A DNA stretch of 64,000 nt from Infirmifilum lucidum (lineage in GTDB: Archaea; Thermoproteota; Thermoprotei; Thermofilales; Thermofilaceae): assembly GCF_014876775.1 (NCBI RefSeq), contig NZ_CP062310.1, forward strand, positions 1,031,699 through 1,095,698, read 5' to 3'. The notes below the pieces were generated by a model. The model searched no databases, had not been told where the DNA came from, and worked only from the letters and a program-made list of their open reading frames with translations. Positions 55,700 to 64,000 of this stretch are shown in pieces. A program made the translations under genes and the position numbers. Each line of letters begins with the position of its first letter. The first letter of the stretch is position 1.

Positions 55700-57340
55700 A
55701 TGGCCCAGCCAACGGCTCAAATTCCCGTTCTAATACTAAAGGAGGGTACACAGAGAACCACGGGTAGGGATGCCCGCAAGGCCAACATCTACGCTGCTAG
55801 AGTGATAGCTGAAGCTCTAGCGAGCTCGCTAGGGCCTAGAGGGATGGACAAGCTACTAGTAGATTCTTTCGGCAATGCTACAATAACGGGTGACGGGGCT
55901 ACAATACTAAAAGAAATGGAAGTCCAGCACCCTGCGGCGAAAATGCTCGTGGAGGTGGCAAAGGCTCAGGATGACGAAGTTGGAGATGGCACAACGAGCG
56001 TAGTTGTTCTGGCAGGACAGCTTTTAAGCGCGGCGGAAGAGCTTCTCGACGAGGATGTGCACCCAGCAGTGATCACTGAGGGATTCGAGAAAGCCCTCGT
56101 AGAGGCTACAAGGATAATAGACGAGGTTGCTGAGAAAGTTGACCCCCTCGACAGGAGCGTGCTCGAGAAGATTGCCCAAACAGCTCTTTCGAGTAAAGTA
56201 GTTGCGGAATTCAGGGAGTTCCTCTCGAAGATCATGGTAGACGCCGCTCTTCAAGTCGTAGAGAAGAGAGATGGGAGCTACAAGCTCAGCCTCGACGACA
56301 TCAAGGTAGAGAAGAAGAAGGGCGAGAGCATAACCGAGACTATCCTAGTGAAAGGCATAGTGCTCGACAAGGAGGTTGTCCACCCCGCTATGCCCAAGAG
56401 GGTTGAGAAAGCGAAGATCGCCCTGCTAGACGCCCCACTGGAGATAGAGAAGCCAGAGTGGACTGCTAAAATAAACGTTACAACACCCGAACAGCTGAAG
56501 ATGTTCCTGGATCAGGAGGCTGAAATACTCCGCAAGAAAGTGGAGAAGATTAAGGAGAGTGGTGCTAATGTTGTCTTCTGCCAGAAGGGTATTGACGACG
56601 TTGCCCAGTACTACTTGGCTAAGGCTGGTATTCTGGCTGTTAGGAGGGTGAAGAAGAGCGACATGGAGAAGCTCGCCAGGGCTACTGGCGCGAAGATACT
56701 GACTAGAGTCGAGGACGTCACGCCCGAGGCACTGGGCACGGCGGAGCTCGTGGAGGAGAGGAAAGTAGCAGACGAGAAGATGGTGTTCGTCGAGGGCTGC
56801 CCCAACCCCAAGAGCGTGACAATACTAGTGAGAGGCGGCGCTGAGCACATAGTTGACGAGGCCGAGAGAGCAATACACGACGGATTGAGCGTAATAAGAA
56901 ATGTAATCCAGGAGCCAAAGATTGTAGCTGGAGGCGGCGCCGTCGAGATCGAGCTTGCAATGAGGCTAAGAGATTTCGCTAGGACGTTGCCAAGCAAGGA
57001 GCAACTTGCCGTAATGAAGTACGCGGAGGCTTTAGAGAACCTCGTTGCCATATTAGCGCAAAACTCGGGCGTAGAGCCCATAGACATACTTGCAGACCTC
57101 AAGCGTCTACACTCTAAGGGCGAGAAGTGGGCTGGCATCAATGCGTACACCGGTAAAATAGAGGACATGCTCAAAGCTGGGATCATAGAGCCTGCTATCG
57201 TCAAGAAACAGGTGCTCAAGTCTGCTACAGAAGCTGCAATAATGATCCTGAGAATAGACGACATCATTGCGGCACAGCCTCCAAAGGGTAAGGAGAAAGG
57301 TAAAGAGAAAGGAGAAAAAGGAGAATCGGAATTTGACTAG
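55700..57340 (+). CDS. Thermosome (group II chaperonin) subunit
   Basis: 546 residues of the CCT/thermosome family: SSLGPRGMDKLLVD, TGDGATIL, the ATP motif GDGTTSVVVLAG, the apical domain with the helical protrusion, and the C-terminal VVAGGGAVEIELAMRLRD-type hinge. Ends in a charged tail (KGEKGESEFD). GTG 55691 could add three residues; ATG 55700 follows GGTGAGTTTA. Folds proteins in the cytosol. Confidence 0.95.
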   Translation: MAQPTAQIPVLILKEGTQRTTGRDARKANIYAARVIAEALASSLGPRGMDKLLVDSFGNATITGDGATILKEMEVQHPAAKMLVEVAKAQDDEVGDGTTSVVVLAGQLLSAAEELLDEDVHPAVITEGFEKALVEATRIIDEVAEKVDPLDRSVLEKIAQTALSSKVVAEFREFLSKIMVDAALQVVEKRDGSYKLSLDDIKVEKKKGESITETILVKGIVLDKEVVHPAMPKRVEKAKIALLDAPLEIEKPEWTAKINVTTPEQLKMFLDQEAEILRKKVEKIKESGANVVFCQKGIDDVAQYYLAKAGILAVRRVKKSDMEKLARATGAKILTRVEDVTPEALGTAELVEERKVADEKMVFVEGCPNPKSVTILVRGGAEHIVDEAERAIHDGLSVIRNVIQEPKIVAGGGAVEIELAMRLRDFARTLPSKEQLAVMKYAEALENLVAILAQNSGVEPIDILADLKRLHSKGEKWAGINAYTGKIEDMLKAGIIEPAIVKKQVLKSATEAAIMILRIDDIIAAQPPKGKEKGKEKGEKGESEFD

Positions 57341-57370
57341 AAATGAGTTGATTGAGTCGTTCTAAAAAAA

Positions 57371-57380
57371 TTTAAATACT
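57371..57380 (+). promoter_or_regulatory. TATA box that fixes the rpoK start
   Basis: TTTAAATACT gives a start near 57400, so ATG 57403 is leaderless and the in-frame TTG at 57388 is excluded. Confidence 0.55.
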
Positions 57381-57402
57381 CTTTCTCTTGTTTTACCCGT
57401 TT

Positions 57403-57687
57403 ATGTCTGGTAATAATGTACTACGACAGAGACAGTTTCAGGTAAAAATCGGCCCACCGTGGCTGACACGTTTTGAAAAAGCTCGAATAGTAGGCATTAG
57501 AGCTCTGCAGATTTCGCTGGGTGCACCAGTGCTTATCCCCCTAGAGGGGGTGGAGAATCTGGACTCTATTAGAATAGCAGAAAAAGAGTTAGAAATGGGT
57601 GTGTTGCCCATAATAATCGTCAGGTGGACGCCGGAGGGCAGGTTCCAGGAGATACCGATAAAGTATTTAAAGTTGAACCCTCCCTAG
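57403..57687 (+). CDS. rpoK: DNA-directed RNA polymerase subunit K (omega-like)
   Basis: 94 residues carrying the family core LTRFEKARIVGIRALQISLGAPVLIP and the end LEMGVLPIIIVRW. Assembly subunit of archaeal RNA polymerase. The stop overlaps the next gene on the opposite strand by 4 bp. RpoH and RpoB are at the right end of the window. Confidence 0.94.
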   Translation: MSGNNVLRQRQFQVKIGPPWLTRFEKARIVGIRALQISLGAPVLIPLEGVENLDSIRIAEKELEMGVLPIIIVRWTPEGRFQEIPIKYLKLNPP

Positions 57688-58031
57688 CCCTCTCCCTTCA
57701 ATTCTATTCTTTCGTTCGTAATTATAACTTCGAAGAAATCGCCAATACTCGGCTTTGTAACGAATTTTTCCCACTCGTCCTCGGACAGCATTATAGTCAC
57801 TCTTGGCACTCTCAATACTCCAGGCGAGGCGCCGGGAAGCATTTTCATGATCTGCGAGATAATTGGTGCTATTTCTCTGCTTATTTCGCTGTCTGTGGAT
57901 CGGATGAAAATAGGCTCGGGAACTTCCCTTTCCTCCGTCAACTCTATTTTCACCATTCTCTCCCCGAACGGAGCATCAATAGTCTGGATAAGCGTTACTT
58001 TTGCTTTGAAGTGAACACTAGTCGAAGACAC
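57684..58031 (-). CDS. Conserved hypothetical protein (115 aa)
   Basis: I do not recognise this one. The sequence is mostly beta with charged strands (VKIELTEEREVPEPIFIRSTDSEISREIAP) and a central GASPGVLRVPRVTIMLSEDEWEKF. No Cys and no signal. It converges on rpoK. ATG 58031. Confidence 0.7.
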   Translation of the reverse strand: MSSTSVHFKAKVTLIQTIDAPFGERMVKIELTEEREVPEPIFIRSTDSEISREIAPIISQIMKMLPGASPGVLRVPRVTIMLSEDEWEKFVTKPSIGDFFEVIITNERIELKGEG

Positions 58032-58161
58032 GAGTACTCAGTATAGCCCTAATTATTAAGCATTTCCGCATAGAAGAAGAGAGGCGCCACCCCTCTCCAC
58101 TGTAAGTGTAGAGGCAGGGCACAGAGTCAATATGTTGATTAGCTAAGAATAGAAAGAGTTA

Positions 58162-58263
58162 AGCCCCGGCCGGGATTTGAACCCGGGACCTTCGGCTTTC
58201 TCGAACCCCCTGTTACTCTAAGCCTTACAAGGCCGACGCTCCACCAGTCTGAGCTACCGGGGC
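58162..58263 (-). tRNA. tRNA-Thr(TGT) with a 28-nt intron at 37/38
   Basis: Exon 1 58263-58226, intron 58225-58198, exon 2 58197-58162. The mature RNA is 74 nt: acceptor GCCCCGG/CCGGGGC, anticodon arm TCGGC-CTTGTAA-GCCGA, T arm CCGGG-TTCAAAT-CCCGG, discriminator U. The BHB central helix is CTTG/CGAG. Canonical site. Confidence 0.95.
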
Positions 58264-58368
58264 TGGAGAAAACACAGCACTAGGCATTTATCAGTTTTTC
58301 GCTAGAATGCCCCCACCCTGCAGGCACGCCGACTAAACACAGCTAGCCAGTTAAAGTGGGAGAGAATA

Positions 58369-58468
58369 TGGGCCCGCCGGGATTCGAACCCGGGACCTCC
58401 GCCGCTCTCAGGCGGCTCAGTATATTAGTCTTGTGAGGGCGACATCCTAACCGCTAGACGACGGGCCC
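58369..58468 (-). tRNA. tRNA-Val(CAC) with a 27-nt intron at 37/38
   Basis: Exon 1 58468-58432, intron 58431-58405, exon 2 58404-58369. The mature RNA is 73 nt: D stem GTCT/GGAT, anticodon arm TCGCC-CTCACAC-GGCGG, variable AGGTC, T arm CCGGG-TTCGAAT-CCCGG, discriminator A. The central helix is CTCA/TGAG, perfect. Confidence 0.94.
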
Positions 58469-58838
58469 TGCCTCTATACAGAAACTCAAGAATAAAAGCC
58501 TTTTTCAGACTGACTGCCGCTCCTCATAGCAGTACTACTCAGACGGCAAGTCATTCATCATCAAATATGCCCTTAATACCCAGCGTTAAAACGCTTTCTA
58601 AGGCTTACAGGATGAGTTTGAAATAAGGCTAATGGGCAGGAAACCCAAGAACAAGGTGAGGTTTGTCTCGAGCAGAAAACCATAAACATGCAGGGCTTTA
58701 TATCGAGGAGCCAGGCGCTTTGCTAGAAAACTTCGCCGAAGAGTTCGGCTTTTGAAAAAATAAAAGAAGAGTGTCATGGCTTCCATCGAACGCGTAGAGC
58801 AGAACGTCATAGATCTTCTTTTATGAAAAATAAAAACA
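58469..58838. other. 370-bp gap between tRNA-Val and tRNA-Lys
   Basis: No gene is visible. A hairpin TGACTGCCG/CGGC-A-AGTCA (58511-58553, one bulge), an ACGCT dyad with T-rich tail (58582-58600) and GCCGAA-GAG-TTCGGC followed by TTTT (58735-58753) are present. The last looks like a terminator or small RNA end. Confidence 0.4.
58735..58753 (+). terminator. Hairpin plus T-run
   Basis: GCCGAA-GAG-TTCGGC followed by four T. Archaea mostly end transcripts at T-runs, with no hairpin needed, so this may instead be an RNA structure. Confidence 0.3.
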
Positions 58839-58940
58839 CGGGCCGGCCGGGATTTGAACCCGGGACCTACGGGTTAAAAGCCTCGACCCACCTAGCAGAG
58901 CTAGGCAAACCGTCGCTCTTCCTGGCTGAGCTACCGGCCC
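58839..58940 (-). tRNA. tRNA-Lys(TTT) with a 28-nt non-canonical intron at 30/31
   Basis: Exon 1 58940-58910, intron 58909-58882, exon 2 58881-58839. The mature RNA is 74 nt: D loop AGCCAGGAA, anticodon arm ACGGG-CTTTTAA-CCCGT, variable AGGTC, T arm CCGGG-TTCAAAT-CCCGG, discriminator G. The intron sits in the anticodon stem. The central helix CGAC/GTCG is perfect, with bulges GG^T and AG^G, as in intron 1 of tRNA-Trp. Confidence 0.94.
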
Positions 58941-58981
58941 GCTGCTTTCTAGCAACTGCAGATTTGGATATTAACTTTTCT

Positions 58982-60499
58982 CTAATTGGAGCGTATTTCT
59001 TTTAAGAGAAAATCAAGGAGGTCTTCTCTATGAACTCTAACTTGCTGTCTTGTGTCGCGGTAGCGTACGGTTACTGTGCTGTCCTGGAGGCTTTGCCCGT
59101 CAACAGTCACGCAAAACGGGACACCTATCTCGTCTGCTTTAGCGTAACGCTTTCCAATGCTACCATCATCATCGTAGTAGGCTCTTATATGCTCTCTAAT
59201 TTCATTGTAGATTTCTCTGGCCAGCCTGTCCAGTCCGTCTCGCTTGACTAACGGGAAGATAGCAACTTTGTAGGGGGCTATCCGCGGTTTAAGACTAAGG
59301 TAAATTCTATTTTTCTCTACCGTGAATGCTTCAGTCAAAATAGCAAGTATTATTCTCTCTAGACCAAAAGAAGGCTCAATAACATAGGGGACAATTTTCT
59401 CTCCACTGTCTATAATGTGTAGAGGCTCCCCGCTAAACTCCTGGTGCCTCTGCAGGTCGTAGTCACTCCTATTTGAAATCCCCTCTATTTCCTTCCAGCC
59501 CATATACGGAAAATAGTACTCAATGTCGAATGTTTGCTTGGCATAGTGTGCTAGCTCTGTTTTCACATGCTCTCTTACTCTTAGCTTCTCCGGTGATAAA
59601 CCAATACGCCAGAGCCATCTAAGAGACTCTGCAACCCAGTATGCGTGCCACTTGGAGCCTATGAGACCCGTCTCAACAGCATCCTCTATCCTAACTCTCC
59701 TGGCTTGCTCGACACCCCTCTCCTGATCCTCTGCAGAGAGGAGACTAATCTCAACATTCTTCACTTCGTCAAAATAGGGGCACTCGTTGAGTTTCTTTGG
59801 GTTTACAAAGTACTCGATCTCCATTTGTATAAACTCGCGCAGCCTGAAAAGGAAGTTTCGCGGCGAGATCTCGTTCCTGAAGGCTTTCCCGTACTGGGCC
59901 ACGCCAAATGGGAGCGTTGCGCCCATGCTGAAAACTATGTTCTTGAAGTTCACAAATATCAGCTGTGCAGTTTCGGGTCTGAGGTAGACCGTGAACGGGA
60001 CGTCTTTCTTGGGACCTAGGGTCGACGAGAACATTAAGTTGAAAGCCTTTGGGTCGCTGAGCTCTCCACCACAGGCTGGACAGCGGATGTTATTTACGCG
60101 GATGAGGTTTTTCAATTCCTCTGGTGTGTACTGGGTTATCTTTATCCCCCTGTCTTCGAGCAGGTGGTCAGCCCTGTACTCAGCTCCACACTTCTGGCAC
60201 GTCACTATAAAGTCGATAAAGCTATCGACGTGCCCACTAGCCTCCCACACTTTGGGGTGAGTGATTATACTACCGCTAATCCCGTACATGTCCTCCCTTC
60301 TTTCTACGAAGTACCACCACCAGTCGTCAAGTACATTCTTCATCAGCTCAACGCCTAGGGGGCCATAATCGTAGAAACCGGCGAGCCCACCATAGATTTT
60401 ACCTGTCTGGAAGAAGAACCCCCTCCTGGCGCACAACTCGGTAATGTCGTCAAGCGTGACCTCCCTCGGTGCCTGCCCTGAACTCACCACGCCATCCAC
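58982..60499 (-). CDS. glyS: Glycyl-tRNA synthetase
   Basis: Class II synthetase of the alpha2 type, 505 residues. GKIYGGLAGFYDYGPLG (motif 1 area), FRNEISPRNFLFRLREF (motif 2), and EPSFGLERIILAIL (motif 3), with a zinc-type CQKC...CPAC pair and a C-terminal anticodon-binding domain. ATG 60499. Its 3' end is 41 bp from the tRNA-Lys gene. Confidence 0.96.
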   Translation of the reverse strand: MDGVVSSGQAPREVTLDDITELCARRGFFFQTGKIYGGLAGFYDYGPLGVELMKNVLDDWWWYFVERREDMYGISGSIITHPKVWEASGHVDSFIDFIVTCQKCGAEYRADHLLEDRGIKITQYTPEELKNLIRVNNIRCPACGGELSDPKAFNLMFSSTLGPKKDVPFTVYLRPETAQLIFVNFKNIVFSMGATLPFGVAQYGKAFRNEISPRNFLFRLREFIQMEIEYFVNPKKLNECPYFDEVKNVEISLLSAEDQERGVEQARRVRIEDAVETGLIGSKWHAYWVAESLRWLWRIGLSPEKLRVREHVKTELAHYAKQTFDIEYYFPYMGWKEIEGISNRSDYDLQRHQEFSGEPLHIIDSGEKIVPYVIEPSFGLERIILAILTEAFTVEKNRIYLSLKPRIAPYKVAIFPLVKRDGLDRLAREIYNEIREHIRAYYDDDGSIGKRYAKADEIGVPFCVTVDGQSLQDSTVTVRYRDTRQQVRVHREDLLDFLLKEIRSN

Positions 60500-60632
60500 C
60501 TCTAAGCCCTTGAGAGGGGCTGGTAGAAAAAGATTGCTAAAAACATGTCTCCCCTAGCTATACTCTAACCCCATTCGGGAGGATTGTACCCACAGCTAAT
60601 AATAGGTTCCTAAGGGCATTACTCCCATACGA

Positions 60633-60643
60633 AATATTTAAAA
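60633..60643 (+). promoter_or_regulatory. TATA box of rpoH-rpoB
   Basis: AATATTTAAAA, predicted start near 60663, about 23 nt before ATG 60686. Confidence 0.5.
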
Positions 60644-60685
60644 AGGAGGCTTCAAGGCTTGTTTTTAGTCTAAAAGTGAGTTGTT

Positions 60686-60928
60686 ATGCCTCGTAAATTT
60701 AATGTTCTAGAACATGAACTCGTACCGAAGCACATCCTACTCTCGCGGGATGAAGCCAAAAAACTACTCAGAATAATTGGGCTCCGCAAAACTGAACTAC
60801 CCTGGATCTATTCTACAGATCCTGTCGCTAAAGCTCTGGGAGCTAAACCCGGAGATGTAATAATGGTTATAAGGAAGAGCCCGACTGCAGGTGAGGCTGT
60901 AGCTCTACGTCTAGTTGTTCCCGGGTGA
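60686..60928 (+). CDS. rpoH: DNA-directed RNA polymerase subunit H
   Basis: 80 residues with the archaeal H/Rpb5 C-terminal-domain pattern: VLEHELVPKHILLSRDEA and LPWIYSTDPVAKALGAKPGD. It heads the RNA-polymerase operon and overlaps the first GTG of rpoB by 4 nt (GTGA). Confidence 0.95.
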   Translation: MPRKFNVLEHELVPKHILLSRDEAKKLLRIIGLRKTELPWIYSTDPVAKALGAKPGDVIMVIRKSPTAGEAVALRLVVPG

Positions 60929-63900
60929 TCCCGGTGGCGAAAGCAATGTTAAGCCATGAGGATCGCTGGGAGCTCGTGGAAGCATATGTAAAAGAACTTG
61001 GGCTAGTGAGGCAACACCTAGACTCCTTCAATATCTTCCTAGAAAGAGGTTTACAGGAGATAGTAAACGAAGCCGGAGGTATAAAACTCGATGCATACGG
61101 CGTCGAGATAAGGTTCGGCAAAATCGAGGTGGGCGAGCCAGTCTTCAAGGAAGCTGACGGGTCTGAAATAACATTAACTCCAATGATTGCCCGACTGCGG
61201 AATATCACGTATGCTGCACCGCTATACCTAAACATGACGCTGTACGTAGACGGAGAGGAAAGGAAGACAGAGAAAGTTTTCATTGGAATGTTGCCTATCA
61301 TGGTTCGGAGTAGCAAGTGCGTTCTCTCCCGCATAACCTCTGAGGAGGATTTGATTAAGCTTGGCGAAGACCCCCACGACCCCGGTGGGTACTTCATTAT
61401 CAACGGCTCTGAGAGAGTTATAGTAATGCAGGAGGATCTATCTGTGAACAGGGTTTTAGTAGACCATGGCGGTGCCAGTAGCTCTGTTACACATACAGCA
61501 AAGGTTTTCTCTGTTGCTGCAGGGTATAGAGTGCCGGTCAGCGTTGAGAGAACAAAGGATGGCATGATTTACGTTAGTTTTCCACAAGTCCCTCAAAGGA
61601 TTCCAGTAGTTGTTCTAATGAGAGCCCTCGGACTTCAAAAAGACAGAGACATTGTATATGCTATAAGTAACAACGAAGAAGTTCAGCGCGAGTTTTTCCC
61701 GGTAATACTCGAGCAGTCAAAGATTGCACCAACAGTAGAGGAGGCACTAGACTACATCGGATCACGTGTGGCTATAGGCCAGCCCAAAGATGTGAGGATT
61801 GCACGAGCCGAGCAGGTACTGGACGAGAACTTCCTCCCGCATATTGGGCGCACGAAATCTGCACGCCTAGCAAAGGCTTACTTTGTAGGGCAAATGGTTT
61901 CCAGACTGCTAGAATTGAAGCTAGGCCTCAGAGAGCCAGATGATAAAGACCATCTTGCTAATAAGCGGTTACGCCATGCTGGAGAGCTCATAGCACAGGT
62001 CTTTAGAGCTGCGTTTAGACAGCTTGTACGCGAGATGACGTACTCTCTAGAACGTCACATGACGAAGGGTCGCGAGATAAACTTGATAAGTATTGTTAGG
62101 CCGGACATAATTACAGACAAGCTGAAACACGCCCTAGCCACCGGCAATTGGGTTGGCGGGAGGACAGGCGTCAGCCAGATTCTCGACAGAACAAACTACC
62201 TCTCGACACTCTCCCATCTGAGGAGAGTCGTGTCGCCTCTCTCTAGAACCCAGCCCCACTTTGAAGCACGTGAACTGCACCCCACGCAGTGGGGCAGGCT
62301 ATGTCCAGTAGAGTCGCCTGAGGGACAGAACTGTGGCCTTGTAAAGAATTTAGCCCTTCTGGCCACTCTCTCAAACGGCTACGATGAAAAAGAGGTTTAT
62401 GACCTCTTAGTTTCCCGGCTAAATGTCGTCCCACTGGAGAGAGCCTTGGGTGTAAACGTCAAGGGAGCGCGCGTGTACCTTAACGGGCGGCTAATTGGTT
62501 TCGTGGAGGATGGCGATTTACTCGTATCAACCCTGAGGAATCTGAGGAGACAGGGGAGAATTAGTCACGAGATAAATGTGGCGATTTACAAGAGAGGGGA
62601 TATACAGGAGGTTTATGTGAACTGTGATGCTGGGAGGATTAGGAGGCCGCTTATTGTTGTGGAGAATGGGGAGCCCAAGCTCAGGCCACAGCATATAAGG
62701 ATGCTTCGCGAAGGTATTTGGACGTGGAGCGACCTGATCCAGAACGGTATTGTAGAATACTTAGATGCAGAAGAAGAGGAGAACGCGTTAATAGCAGATT
62801 CCCCAGAAAAGTTAACTCCTAGACATACACACCTCGAAATACACCCTGCAGCCATCCTAGGGGTTATAGCAATGACCATACCATTCATTGAGTACAACCA
62901 GTCTCCCAGGAACTCATACCAAGCGGCTATGGCTAAACAGTCTCTCGGGATACCTGCCCTAAACTACAGGCTTCGTATGGATCCTAGAATGCATGTAATG
63001 TATTATCCCCAGAAACCACTAGTAAAGACCAAGATTTATGACCTGCTACCAATAGACAACCTGCCCTACGGAACGAACATGGTTGTAGCTGTTCTAACAG
63101 GCGGAGGTTATAACATCCAAGACGCTGTGATAATAAACAAGGCAGCTGTAGAGCGCGGGATGACGCGCTCGGTATTCTTCCGCACATACGAGGCTGATGA
63201 ACGTAGATATCCCGGCGGTATGGAGGATAGGTTTGAGAAACCTAAACCTGAGCAAGAGCTCTTAGACCTTAAACCCATCGAAGCCTACGATGCTCTCGAT
63301 GAATTGGATGGCATTGCACACGTGGAGAGCGAACTCAAAGGCGGACAGGTGGTAATAGGTAGGACAAGCCCACCGAGATTCTACACCGGAACATATGAGC
63401 CTAGAATTCTAACCAAGAGGAAGGACACTTCGATTACTCTGAGGCATGGTGAACGGGGGATAGTAGATCGAGTGTTGATAATGGAGAGCCCTGAGGGCGT
63501 GAAGCTCGTGAAAGTAAGAGTAAGGGATTTGAGACCCACTGAGATAGGCGATAAATTCGCTTCGAGGCATGGGCAGAAGGGCGTGGTAGGTCTTCTAGTC
63601 TCCCAGGAAGACATGCCCTTCACCGAGGATGGGATTACGCCCGACCTCATAATAAACCCGCATGCTATACCTTCACGGATGACTGTTGGCCAATTACTAG
63701 AGACGATAACTGGAAAGGCTGCAGCTCTCTCGGGTAGGCGCATTGATGCAACAGCCTTTGAGGCTCCAAGCCTTGACGAGATACGAGAGATTTTGAGGAG
63801 CTATGGTTTCAGGAGCGACGGGAAAGAAGTCCTGTATAATGGAGTAACTGGCGAGAAGTTGGAAGCCGAGATATTTATAGGAGTAGTATTCTACGAGAAG

Positions 63901-64000
63901 TTACACCACCTAGTAGCAGACAAAATGCATGCGCGTGCACGTGGTAGGGTTCAGATACTAACCAGGCAACCCACAGAGGGTAGAGCCCGTGAAGGTGGTC
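60925..64000 (+). CDS. rpoB: DNA-directed RNA polymerase subunit B (3' end outside the window)
   Basis: At least 1,025 codons with no stop. Motifs include VGGRTGVSQ, LSHLRRV, HPTQWGRLCPVESPEGQNCGLVKNL, YNQSPRNSYQ, AVIINKAAVERGM, KFASRHGQKGVVG, HAIPSRMT and GVVFYEKLHHLVADKMHAR. The subunit is single, not split into B' and B'' as in many euryarchaea. GTG 60925, GTG 60934 and ATG 60946 are candidate starts; the first overlaps the rpoH stop. Confidence 0.96.
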   Translation, partial: MIPVAKAMLSHEDRWELVEAYVKELGLVRQHLDSFNIFLERGLQEIVNEAGGIKLDAYGVEIRFGKIEVGEPVFKEADGSEITLTPMIARLRNITYAAPLYLNMTLYVDGEERKTEKVFIGMLPIMVRSSKCVLSRITSEEDLIKLGEDPHDPGGYFIINGSERVIVMQEDLSVNRVLVDHGGASSSVTHTAKVFSVAAGYRVPVSVERTKDGMIYVSFPQVPQRIPVVVLMRALGLQKDRDIVYAISNNEEVQREFFPVILEQSKIAPTVEEALDYIGSRVAIGQPKDVRIARAEQVLDENFLPHIGRTKSARLAKAYFVGQMVSRLLELKLGLREPDDKDHLANKRLRHAGELIAQVFRAAFRQLVREMTYSLERHMTKGREINLISIVRPDIITDKLKHALATGNWVGGRTGVSQILDRTNYLSTLSHLRRVVSPLSRTQPHFEARELHPTQWGRLCPVESPEGQNCGLVKNLALLATLSNGYDEKEVYDLLVSRLNVVPLERALGVNVKGARVYLNGRLIGFVEDGDLLVSTLRNLRRQGRISHEINVAIYKRGDIQEVYVNCDAGRIRRPLIVVENGEPKLRPQHIRMLREGIWTWSDLIQNGIVEYLDAEEEENALIADSPEKLTPRHTHLEIHPAAILGVIAMTIPFIEYNQSPRNSYQAAMAKQSLGIPALNYRLRMDPRMHVMYYPQKPLVKTKIYDLLPIDNLPYGTNMVVAVLTGGGYNIQDAVIINKAAVERGMTRSVFFRTYEADERRYPGGMEDRFEKPKPEQELLDLKPIEAYDALDELDGIAHVESELKGGQVVIGRTSPPRFYTGTYEPRILTKRKDTSITLRHGERGIVDRVLIMESPEGVKLVKVRVRDLRPTEIGDKFASRHGQKGVVGLLVSQEDMPFTEDGITPDLIINPHAIPSRMTVGQLLETITGKAAALSGRRIDATAFEAPSLDEIREILRSYGFRSDGKEVLYNGVTGEKLEAEIFIGVVFYEKLHHLVADKMHARARGRVQILTRQPTEGRAREGG

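Noticed and set aside
58598-58810. Minus-strand 70-residue frame between tRNA-Val and tRNA-Lys
   Set aside because: Mixed aromatic/basic composition with no pattern of a real protein; it crosses hairpins and a T-run.

Overview
The window is gene-dense chromosomal DNA from a hyperthermophilic crenarchaeon (Thermoproteota). A Thermofilum/Thermoproteales-type organism fits best. The reasons are: eL40, eL33 (L35Ae), RpoH and RpoK; a single unsplit RpoB; family B DNA polymerase; TBP; thermosome; Cdc48; NurA-HerA; aCPSF1/FttA; an A-type ATP synthase; frequent GTG and TTG starts; TATA boxes placed for short or absent leaders; and tRNA genes full of introns, several at non-canonical positions. No CRISPR array, insertion sequence, integrase or rRNA gene was seen. 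The species assignment is inference.

Layout. 1-4.1 kb: ATP synthase genes A (5' cut by the window edge), B, D and C. 4.2-13 kb: hypF, an M28 peptidase, thiI with a rhodanese tail, a frameshifted EamA transporter, a PPP phosphatase and anaerobic nrdD. 13.2-18 kb: an ADP-forming acyl-CoA synthetase alpha-type protein, then ATP synthase I and K. 18-25.8 kb: eL33, a cysteine-ladder miniprotein, rpiA, a protein disulfide oxidoreductase with a histidine tail, valS, an ASCH protein, a UxaE-like epimerase and an SFM1-like methyltransferase. 25.8-35 kb: pyruvate kinase, a large SF2 helicase, a VTT membrane protein, PRPP synthetase, herA and nurA. 35-43 kb: an M20 peptidase, a moaD-moaE fusion, moaC, moaB, a splicing-endonuclease structural subunit, a PUA protein, aCPSF1, proteasome beta, UPF0179 and an FKBP. 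43-47.2 kb: cdc48, a winged-helix-like protein, fen1 and DUF371. 47.2-49.6 kb: noncoding DNA, tRNA-Trp, tRNA-Asp, tRNA-Ile and two small genes. 49.6-58 kb: polB with a zinc-finger gene and eL40, a substrate-binding protein, an Ard1-type acetyltransferase, tbp, signal peptidase, thermosome and rpoK. 58-64 kb: tRNA-Thr, tRNA-Val, tRNA-Lys, glyS, rpoH and rpoB (3' end cut).

The strongest theme is bulge-helix-bulge (BHB) RNA splicing. Five of the six tRNA genes hold seven introns (positions 24/25, 30/31 twice, 37/38 three times, 45/46). For each I can write a 4-bp central helix between the last exon bases and the last intron bases. The same motif explains why the TATA-binding-protein gene looks broken: a 29-nt insertion with a perfect 9-bp hairpin and a perfect 4-bp central helix splits codon 43. 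Removing it restores a full 189-residue TBP. I read this as a spliced intron in the mRNA of a general transcription factor. A structural subunit of the splicing endonuclease is encoded at 38.1 kb.

Other points of interest are a 74-residue protein with three symmetric CX3C/CX3C rungs, a natural poly-His tail on the disulfide oxidoreductase, a MoaX-like MoaD-MoaE fusion that should need proteolysis, an exact 81-bp repeat inside cdc48, and a pair of GTGTAAT/ATTACAC inverted repeats upstream of nrdD.
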